The notes below the pieces were generated by a model that did no database searches, had not been told where the DNA came from, and worked only from the letters and a program-made list of their open reading frames with translations. A stretch of 64,000 nt of DNA from Simmondsia chinensis (Eukaryota > Streptophyta > Magnoliopsida > Caryophyllales > Simmondsiaceae). The translations under genes were made by a program, and so were the position numbers. The stretch is taken from contig JAGTTD010000012.1 of assembly GCA_018398585.1 (NCBI GenBank), positions 19,291,036 through 19,355,035 on the forward strand, given 5' to 3'. Of the stretch, positions 55,551-64,000 are shown one piece after another (the first letter of the stretch is position 1; each line of letters begins with the position of its first letter).

Positions 55551-58496
55551 GACACCCCCTTTTTTTTTTTTTTTTGAGGCCAGGCCCGTGCCTTGTTCAG
55601 CACCAACCCGCATGCGAGGCCGGGTATTCTTCTCCACTTTTTTTGTTAAAAAAAACACAATGTAATTTATCATATTAAATACTCATCTCATGAACATTTG
55701 TTTAGCATAAAAATTTATTTATAAATAAAGAATTCATCTCATGAATTCATTTCTAAATATTCTCAAACAATGCTTAACTTGAGGCTTGCGAAGGAACCTC
55801 ATGGACAATCTAACTCTAGTTCCAAATGGGTTAAATCTGATTATCATGTCATGATAACAATTGATTACCATTTAGTAAAGCTTAATTCTACTAAATAAGT
55901 TCTACTGCACTCTAAAATTAAATATATTCATCCAAAAATTTCCCAAATAACTTTTATTACAACAATTAACTCATATATTAGATATACGTGAGCAAAAGTA
56001 ACTTTAACTTCTATCGTAATTTTTCTTACATCTCTCTTGTAGTTCCCAACTCGCCCTCTTGAACAATTCAATAACACAGAAATAATTTTCGTATTAATTC
56101 CAAATATCAAACATATGAAATACTTTAGCCAAAGATTCTAGAATTTGTTCGTATATTTGTGAATTAATTAAGGGGACATCTTTATCTCGTTAGAGATTAT
56201 AGATTCCACGTAAAAAAAATGTTCCCGCTACACTTCATGTTGTTCCCCAATGTATGTAAGATTCAAATCAATTCCCTTTGACTAATCCTTTTGGCACATC
56301 AAAGCAACAAACTATCCATGCACGAGTTCAGTCTGTTTCCAGGATTTAGAGCTATCGTATGAGATAATTATTTATTTTTGATAGCAGTTAAAGAAACAAC
56401 TAATTCATATAGTCTTGCTAATTGTTCCAATCTTATTGATAACACCAACATGATACTCTTGGATCCCTATTCATATGACCAAGACAAATCATCAAAAGTA
56501 TCATATTATAGTCTTATCAGATAAGTTGTCCAAACTTATCACCGATTATGAATATTATCTAAGTCTATCTGTGGTTCAATCTCATTGATCACTTAAGCCA
56601 AACTGGAATGTGATCTTGGACTACATCCATCTCATGGAACATTTTAGAAAACAATCACATGTATATTTGACTCGTAAAATATAATCAAACAATAAAAAAA
56701 ATAAAACAATTTTATTTATTTAATATTTAAAATCTAACTAATTTGGTTTTTAAGACACCCATTCCAATAGTAAGAAGATGCCTAACAAGTGGAATAAGAG
56801 CATATTGACATCGATTTATAAGAGCAAAAGCGACATTCAGAGCGTGCCAACTATATGATATGAAACTAATGAGCCACACTATGAAGCTATGGGAGTGGGT
56901 CATAGAAAGAGGGCTACAACAACAAATGGGCGCCTCAGAGAACCAATTTAGATTTATGCAGGGTATAGATCTATGATAGAAGTCGCCCTTCTGCTAGGGC
57001 ATACTATAAAGTATTACAGAGTTAGACAAAAGAGCCTATACATGGTTTTCATCAACTTGGAGAAGGCATATGATTGAGAGTCAAAGAAAGGTCATATGGA
57101 AGATCTTGGAGAACAAAGGCATCCTAGTATCATATATTCGAGCCACTAAAGACATGTATGAGGATGTATGGACCAATGTGCGTACAACGGAAGGGGAGAC
57201 AGACGATTTCCCGATTACAGTCGGTGTACATTAAGGATTAGCCTTGAGTCCCTTCTTGTTTATTCCGGTTATGGACGAGCTCACTAGGCACAACCAAGAG
57301 GGTGTGCCTTGGTGCATGCTTTCCGCGGATAATATAGTATTGGCAGGCAAGTTATGGAGAAGGGCCTTGGAATTGAAAGGCTTACAGCTCTGTAGTTTTA
57401 AAACCAGTATATAAAATTTAAGTTCTATATCTCAATCAGACCAAGGATAGATGATGTGAAGATTGGGTTGGAATGCATAATGAAAAAGAATGCTTCAGAT
57501 ATTCGGGATCCGTGGTGCAATAGGACGGCAAAGTTGACGAAGATTAGCAACCGGATTAAAGTAGAATGGCATAAGTGGAAAATGGCTTGACAGAAAGTTC
57601 TGAATAAAATTGAATGGAAAATACTATAAGACAGTAGTTAGACCGGCTATGTCATACGGTGCAGAGTTCGAGCCAGTTAAACGGCAACACTTGTAAAAGT
57701 TGAAGGTGGTAGAGATGAGGATGTTGCGGTGGATGTGTGGACACATGAGGAACCATAAGATAAAAAATGACATTATATGGTCCCAATCAAAGATAAATTA
57801 AGGGAACAACGTCTGCAACGGTTTGGCCATGTTATGAGGGGACCAACCCTTGCCCTTATCAGAAGATGCGAACGACTCCATATTACGCATGGGAAGAGAG
57901 GGAAAGACGGGCCAAAGAAGAGCTGAATGGAGACAATTAGACATAAGCTCATCCACCTAAACTGAAAAGAAGGGATGGCCTTAGATAGAGATGAGTGGCA
58001 AGTTAGAATAAGTGTAGCTACATGGCGGTTTAGGATAGAGGAGCATAAGGAAGCTAGTCCATAGCATCCCTAGGCTTACATGTTTGCTATTGTTGATTGT
58101 TGCTTGTGCACATTATTGTTATTCTATTGTTTCTTTGTGCTTTGTGTTATGCTGCTTGTTTATTATTATTATTATTATTTTGTTTTTGCTACTAAGCTTT
58201 TTAGGGTTGGGCCCTCGGATATAACCTTCCTTTAAGGTAATACCCCGAAGAGGTAAGGCTATGTATATCTTAGCCCCTCTAGGCCCAACTATGGTGGGAG
58301 CCCTTGTGGCATTGAAATTGTTGTTGTTATAAAAATATAAATTATACATATTATATAGATATAAACATTATTTAGTGTCAACTAAATATATAATAATGCT
58401 ATATTAGTTTAATATTATTATTATAATATTTTTAAAAATATAATGTTAATTTATGTATGCTAATATATATAAATTATGCATATTATATAATTTTAT

Positions 58497-59058
58497 GGTT
58501 GTGTTTGGTTCAACTTTTTAATAGTTTAAAGCTGTAAAAAAGCTCTACTTGACTGTAGGGCTTGCATTTAGTTGAAAAAAATATCTTTTTATATCTTTTT
58601 CATAGCTTAAGTAAGAAGATAATAAAAAATTGATTTGTTTAATAACTAAGTAGAAAAAGATGCAATACTGAATTTTTTTACAGCTTATTTCAAATGTTTT
58701 TAAATCTTCATGAAAATGGCTTAATTTCACTTGTTAGCACCACCGCACCTACCACCACCCTTTTTACGCCCATGGATTACTATACTCGCTATTTTCTACT
58801 ATCATGACCAACTATTATTATGATTATCTCCTACCTACTATTATTAGTTCGTTTATATTATTAAGTCATTTTTATATTATAATAGATAAATTTCTTTTTT
58901 AAACTAGTATACAAATACTTTATTATGTGAAAAAGATCTTTCTGTACTGTACAACCAAATATTTTACTATAAGAAATACAGATATCAAATTCCCAAATCT
59001 TATTGAAATAGATAAACTAAAAAAAGATAAGGTGAAATACGTTGAACCAAATGCACCC
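58497..59058. mobile_element. Tourist-like MITE
   Basis: The ends GGTTGTGTTTGGTTCAAC and, inverted, GGGTGCATTTGGTTCAAC are flanked by TAT on both sides (58494-58496, 59059-59061). It is 562 bp, AT-rich and without coding capacity. TIR sequence and 3-bp duplication fit PIF/Harbinger MITEs. Confidence 0.85.
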
Positions 59059-59061
59059 TAT

Positions 59062-59396
59062 ATGTTATAAACTTTAATATCTAGTAGACACTTTGTGGTG
59101 CACTTACAGAAGAAAATGCACCAATCTTCGCCCACAACATAGTGGATATAGGATGACAAAGTGTCGGGATCGCAGGCGGGTAGGGGGATACATCCCCCAT
59201 ACCCATGCCTATAATCGCCACCCTCTCTACTTTCATGGAAATCCAATGAGCAGCCAGCTTCCGTTTCGTCCCAATTCGTGTACCAAATGTTCGCAGTTAT
59301 CAATATATGTCCACATGTAATTACCTAAAATTATTTTCCTTTGATTTAATTATATTTACCACATTAATTAATTAAATATAAATTAGGGTGGGTGAG
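59062..59396. other. Unassigned flank
   Basis: Antiparallel open frames at 59058-59303 and 59093-59320 cover the same GC-richer stretch; neither has a motif I recognise. Confidence 0.35.
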
Positions 59397-61139
59397 AGTA
59401 AAACCCTTGACATTGGGATGCCGTGTGCAAGGTGGTGCTTGGCGTTAGGCGCATTGTGCTACGATCAGTGCGTTGACATTGTCAGTTAGTGCGCTGACAT
59501 AGTCAGTTGGTGCGCAAACCTGTAGTGCTTGGTTGGATGTTAGAGCCCAGATGTTGGCGGTGACATGGGACATAGCGGACCTTGACCCAAGCATGACCCA
59601 TGGAGGGCATGCGCACTTGAAGCAACGCCTTGATCTAGTTACAGACCACTAGATAAACGCATGATCATGCTCAAGCGGGTGCACTTTAGTTGCGCCGCAC
59701 TTGTTAAAGACAGACCCTTGACTAAGGGCAACGCACGTGTTACATGCCAATACATGACGGACATCGATCAGGAACAAGTATATACGCAGTGCGCATCCTT
59801 TCTATGGATGAGTCGGGCCTAACAGACATGACATCAATGGACCGAGGGCCATGCGCTTGTTGCATAGCACTGAACCAAGGAGCGCGGGTCAGGGGCATTA
59901 CGTGCACAAGCAAGGACAGGGCATGTAAAGCTAAGTTCTAGTGCACCGGACTAGATGTGCCGCGCTATTGTGACAATGGACTCTCACCAAGATGCAATAT
60001 GGCGCCAACTTGAGACGGACCTTGAGGGTGTCAAAGCATTGATGTTAACTTAGAGTGGGACAATGGACATTCTTATGTTAAGGCCTTGACCAGCGGATGG
60101 GTCTAAGGTTTGTGTAGGCAAAACGCAGCACCAACAAGCAGTGCACAGGAACAGCACACAGGCGTGCGTACCAGGTGACAAGTGCTGGGATTGCTGGATG
60201 TCGAAGGCACAAGTGTACAGCTGGGCCCGTGGAGTCACAGGGCATGCGTTGGCTTGCGCATGAGATGGGCAAGCACGCGCACTAGTTGCACAACACTGCG
60301 CACCCCAGTGGGCCTACAATGCACTTGAACTAGCCAGTGCCGGACACTGGCAGGGCGCGGGTGCGGCGCAGGTTGCGCACTGGGAGCGCGCAGCATACGT
60401 GGCCCCTGGGTGAAATGCGCAGGCCTTGTCTGGGCACAGCGCTTGATGCGCGCGACGCAGCGCACAGGATATGAACACTTGGGAAGCCTTGCACATAAGG
60501 AAAGGTGCTTGGTACGTGCGGGTCACGTGACTTGATGGTTATTGAGCTTGGGACGTGGAATCTTTGAAGGAAGACCCTTGACCATATGTATGAAGGATTT
60601 GAACAGAGCTTTGACCCAGTAACTGCAGCAGAAAATGGAGGAAGCTTATTTAGCAGTCTTTGGCACGCCCTTTGACTGGTAACCGCTCCTTTGGGCGGGA
60701 AAAGCCGCGGGGGGCATTTGTTGACTGGAATTTAACCCAGTAACTACCCCTTGAAGAGGCGCCCTTCAAGGGGAGTGGGGAACAGGCTTAATTGAGGTGC
60801 TGGCAGCTATCCAAAGCAGTTACCCCACTGCCAGATCATGGGTAACTGCTGGGAAGTGATATAAAAAGGTGTTGCTTGTCCAGATTTGGGGCATTCGGTT
60901 ATTGAATCATATTTTGAGTCTTATATAAAAATTTTAGAGTGAATTGAGGGCTTTTCATTGTAAATTCGAAAGAGTGCTCAAGTAATAAAAGTTGTCCCTT
61001 GGGTCTTGTATTCCATTACTTGTGTCTATGCTTGTTTATGTTTAAATTCCAATGTGCTTGTGTATGCTTACGTGAGTTTTAGGCTGAGTGAGGAGTAACC
61101 TCACTGTCATCACAGGTAGTCAACAAATTATCTGTGACA
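59397..61139 (+). repeat. 5' LTR of the gag-only element (1743 bp)
   Basis: It starts AGTAAAACCC against TGTAAGACCC in the 3' copy, so the first T has mutated. It ends ATCTGTGACA. 59400-60880 is unusually GC-rich with many TGCGC/GCGC words and a local repeat (GTGCG-TGACAT-GTCAGTTAGTGCG). TATAAAAA lies at 60860-60867. About 640 bases are shared with the 3' LTR seen in the window. Confidence 0.85.
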
Positions 61140-61600
61140 ATCGTGGTATCAAAGCCAGGTTTGCGTGAACCTTGCTATCCAGACCCTATCCTAGTTGCTA
61201 TCTGGCCCTGCGTGCTTGCTGGTGAATTTTGTGGCTCAGTTTCAAATCAGTTTCCCCCTTGTATTTGAATTTTAATTTTGAAATTCTAGTCAAGATCTCA
61301 TTTTCAAATTATGGCCTTGGCTGGTACTTGTGGGCTTGTCCTAGCGTCAGTTGTGGCGGTGCTTGGCTGCAAAATTGTGGTTTTGTCCCTGCTGTGAGTT
61401 TTTCGTGTTATGCGTGCTGGGTTGCGTGTTATTTTGTTCTGAATTGTGTGAAATTCTGCTTGTAAGTTCCTGTTGTTGTGTGGGCCGGGTTAATTTTGAC
61501 CCCCTTGCACTAAGATTTTGTACGGGCTGTGTGAGTCTAATCCTTGTGTAGGTAGTTTCGGTGTTGGTTGCTTGAATTATAGGGTTGATTAGTTGTCACC

Positions 61601-62739
61601 ATGACTCAAAATCAGCAAGAACCAGGAAAACGCCTTAAAGCTAATGATGACCTTCCTCCTGGAACGGTTTTAGGTGCGATGAAGTCTTTGTCTAGTGAAA
61701 TTGGTTCTCTTAAGGGGAAGATTGAGTCCCAAATTGCTGCCTGAAGAACACCATCTCCTGCCCCTGCTCCCCTTACTAATGTGTTTCGCAGGTTGGATCT
61801 TAATGGTGTCAGAATTAGCGCTCCAAATGTACCTCAGGTTGGTGAAACTTCCATCCCAACGGTGGAAAGTTTACAAAAAGAAATTTTGGTGCTGCGTAAG
61901 GCGCTTGATTCAGGTACCTTTGGGCTTGACAAGAGCAATATTAAAGTGCCTACTCCGAAAGCCTTTTGGGGTGAACTTGATGCCAAGACGTTGGAGAACT
62001 TCCTTTGGGACATGGAACAATATTTTATGGCTGCCCATGTCCGTAAGGAAGATAGGGTTGTCATGGCATCCATGCACTTGATGAGTGATGCTATGTTGTG
62101 GTGGAGAACTCGTGTGTCCCAGCACGCTCATGGGAGATCTTAAAGAAAGACCTTCGTGACCAATTCTTCCCAAGTAACGCTTCGTGGTTGGCCCGTGAAT
62201 CGTTGAAGGAACTTAAACAAAATGGTTCGGTTTGTGAGTATGTTAATGCTTTTAGTTTCATAATTTTAGAAATTAAAGACATGACGGATGAGGACAAATT
62301 GTTTAATTTTATTTCGGGTCTCAAACCATGGGCTCAGCTACAGTTGAGGCTCCAAAAGGTCCAAGATCTTGCCTCTGCTTTGGCTGCAGCTGAATCTTTG
62401 GTGGATTTTAATGTTGGCTATGACTTTAGTAGGAAGGACCACTTCAAGAAAGGAAAGAAATTTAACCTTAAATCCTTTCAAAATGGTAAGGGTCCTGCCA
62501 CTAAACCTAACAACATTAAGATTTTAGCACAAATAGACGGGAATGAAAAAGGAAAAGTTCCTAAGTCTATTGCTTGTTTCATAAGTGATGGTCTACACTT
62601 CGCTAGGAATTGCCCTAACAAACAACCCTTAAGTGCTGTTGTTCAGCAGGATGAAGTTGAGGATGAGGATCACGAGCCATCTCCTTCTCATATGAGAATG
62701 AGCTCGCTAAAGTTGAAGGACAAAATAGTTTATGGGTGA
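61601..62739 (+). pseudogene. Gypsy-type gag, disrupted
   Basis: ATG at 61601 (MTQNQQEPGKRLKANDD), an in-frame stop at 61742, then a long frame with LENFLWDMEQYFMAA and AMLWWRTRV (to 62100). After a frameshift the gag core continues at about 62130: LKKDLRDQFFPSNASWLARE, VCEYVNAFSF, DKLFNFISGLKPWAQ, and ends with a zinc knuckle CFISDGLHFARNC, whose second Cys is Ser. Acidic residues (DEVEDEDHE) and a stop at 62737 follow. Two breaks and a damaged knuckle make it inactive as it stands. Confidence 0.85.
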
Positions 62740-62909
62740 TGCGTAGGGTGCTGGTCATCCAAGCAGGCCGGTGGGCTGCTGTTTTGTTGATGTTTTATGT
62801 TTAGCTTATGATTATGTTTTATTGGGCTCCGTCGTTTTGGAGGCTTTTGATGTAATTTTCATTTTGATGCTTTCGCTTATGTTGTTTTCGATGGTCGTTT
62901 AACTTGATG

Positions 62910-62949
<40 letters not shown>

Positions 62950-63359
62950 CTATCAAATGTGTAGCTTAGCGGTGCATCTAATGGACTTGAATGCCCCTAA
63001 ATGAGCCTTGAAACGAATGAACTTCTAATGGACCAACTAATGGACTAGTATGTAACCTAATATATGCTAGAACTAATGGACAAATGAGACTCTGTCAAAG
63101 CACCTAACGGACTTGTGTGCACAAGGACATGTTAGTATAAACGAGTGAAATTGCGTCAAAGTACCTGATAGATTTAGTTGCATGAGGATTTGTATAAGCC
63201 TAGCTGGTTCGTGTGAACCTTAGACTAGTGTTAGGCATGATTAGAAGAGGATGTCGCTGGTTCCCATGAAATGACTAAGGCAACGGATGACCAAAGTTAG
63301 TTTCTTGGGGTACTTACACTTCCTGCCGAGGACGTCAGTTTCTTTTGGTGGGGCAGGTT
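62740..63359 (+). other. 3' non-coding part of the gag-only element
   Basis: A (TA)n tract at 62910-62948 and repeats of CTAATGGAC/ACCTAA-GGACT phrases (62970-63170). A G-rich tract TTTTGGTGGGGCAGGTT (63342-63358) before 63360 is the likely polypurine tract. Confidence 0.6.
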
Positions 63360-64000
63360 TGTAAGACCCTTGACATTGGGATGCCGCACGCAGGGTGATG
63401 CCCGATGTTAGGCACATCGTGCTCCGAAGCGCGCTGACATAGTCACTTGGTGCACAAACCTCTAGTGCTTGGTTGGATGTCAGCACCTAGATTTTAGTGA
63501 TGACATGGGACATAAAGAACCTTGACCCAAGTGTGATCCATAGAGGGCATGCACGCTTGAAGCAACGCCTTGATCTAGTTATGTACCACTAGTCAAGCGC
63601 ATGATCCTACTCAAGCGGGTGCACGTTAGTTGCGCCGCACTTGTTAAAGACGGACCCTTGACTAAGAGCAACGCACGCATTATGCGGATACGAGATGGAC
63701 ATCGATAAGCTCAAGTGTATACTCAGTGCACATCCTTTGTATGGATGAGCCGGGCTAATGGACATGACATCGACGGAGGGCCATGGGCTTGTTGCACAGC
63801 ACTGAACCAAGGCGCACGGGTCAGTGGCATTACGTGCACAAGCAAGGACAAGGCATGTAAAGCTAAGTCCTAACGCACCGGATTGGATGCACCGCGCTAG
63901 TGTGACAATGGACTCTCACCAAGATGCAATATGGCACCAACTCGAGACGGACCTTGAGGGTGTCAGAGCATTGACGTTAACTTAGAGCGGGACAATAGAC
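63360..64000 (+). repeat. 3' LTR, 5' part, cut by the window edge
   Basis: It starts TGTAAGACCCTTGACATTGG and follows 59397-60065 with substitutions and a few deletions. Confidence 0.88.

Larger units (their letters stand above)
54761..56769 (-). mobile_element. Solo LTR, family B, with 5-bp target duplication GTAAG
   Basis: On the minus strand it runs from TATTGGAATGGGTGTC (TG start mutated to TA) to GAAATATGTTCCTAACA. GTAAG flanks both sides (54756-54760, 56770-56774). It is 2009 bp, the most complete family B LTR here. It carries the SINE-like insert below and two TGACGTCA sites. Confidence 0.9.
54165..58329 (+). pseudogene. RTE-type LINE relic, split by a solo LTR
   Basis: 54414-54560 encodes MGTRDFDRLKCIKGEDGHM and IKAKWKVYFHNLF, the region between endonuclease and RT of plant RTE LINEs. 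After the LTR at 54761-56769, RT resumes: NLEKAYD (57056), DDFPITVGVH (57202), SLSPFLF-type motif in a shifted frame (57247), and the catalytic box CMLSADNIV (57315), where FADD has become SADN. The C-terminal MRMLRWMCGHMRNHKIKND follows at 57715, then LRRFGHV-type and ELNGDN-type ends. The 3' end is GTGGCATTGAAATTGTTGTT. The 5' endonuclease is missing. Stops and frameshifts are many. Confidence 0.87.
59397..64000 (+). mobile_element. Gag-only Ty3/gypsy-type element, right end outside the window
   Basis: 5' LTR 59397-61139, primer site TGGTATCAAAGCC at 61144-61156, gag at 61601-62739, no pol, and the start of the 3' LTR at 63360. The internal part is only about 2.2 kb, so it depends on another element's enzymes if it moves at all. 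This is the class described as terminal repeat with gag (TR-GAG). Confidence 0.85.

Noticed and set aside
58119..58349. Minus-strand ORF at the LINE end
   Set aside because: It is antisense to the LINE 3' untranslated region and rich in Asn/Ile from simple repeats.
60050..60526. Minus-strand Cys- and Pro-rich ORFs
   Set aside because: They lie in the GC-rich U3 of an LTR, overlap each other and show no domain or start context.

Overview
The window is nuclear DNA of a flowering plant, most likely a eudicot. The evidence is two intron-rich plant genes with GT-AG introns, AT-rich intergenic sequence, and a dense, nested layer of plant transposable elements: copia and Ty3/gypsy LTR elements, RTE-type LINEs, SINEs, hAT and Harbinger-like elements and a MULE relic. 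No operon, CRISPR array, tRNA gene or bacterial feature was seen. Species cannot be fixed from the sequence alone.

Only two host genes look intact, both on the minus strand. (1) 33577 to 26163: a four-exon, 190-residue protein with one RRM domain, resembling plant RBM7-like proteins. Its first intron is about 6.3 kb, is packed with transposons, and splits the RNP2 motif. A 2.66-kb LTR element sits about 68 bp upstream of its start codon. (2) 52955 to 46763: a 14-exon alpha-galactosidase of family GH27, 398 residues, secreted or vacuolar, with both catalytic aspartates. Exon phases of both genes add up to uninterrupted frames.

Layout. 1-6646: copia element cut by the window edge, with a 2.25-kb 3' LTR and a broken gag and pol. 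6647-7732: unassigned. 7733-19030: broken Ty3/gypsy element of Tat type (RT, two RNase H domains, integrase, antisense plant-mobile-domain ORF, candidate LTR), interrupted by an LTR fragment (8695-9827) and a solo LTR with a perfect target duplication (11250-13501). 19976-21061: second copia gag relic. 21202-26162: MITE, LINE tail, LTR relic, long G and C homopolymers. 26163-33577: RRM gene. 33645-36307: small LTR element containing a 1-kb TIR element. 36308-40640: AT-rich tandem array, minisatellite, long inverted-repeat element, MULE relic. 40905-46190: copia pieces, including an LTR with a 15-bp repeat array next to its TATA box. 46763-52955: alpha-galactosidase. 54165-58329: RTE LINE relic split by a 2.0-kb solo LTR that itself carries a SINE-like insert. 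58497-59058: Tourist-like MITE. 59397-64000: gag-only gypsy-type element running off the right edge.

The most unusual object is at 31121-31364. It is a retroposed short element whose head is an almost complete 5S rRNA sequence and whose tail matches the RTE LINE 3' end, flanked by a perfect 17-bp target duplication and nested in a hAT element inside intron 1 of the RRM gene.

All family names rest on reading motifs by eye. Percent identities and ages were not computed.
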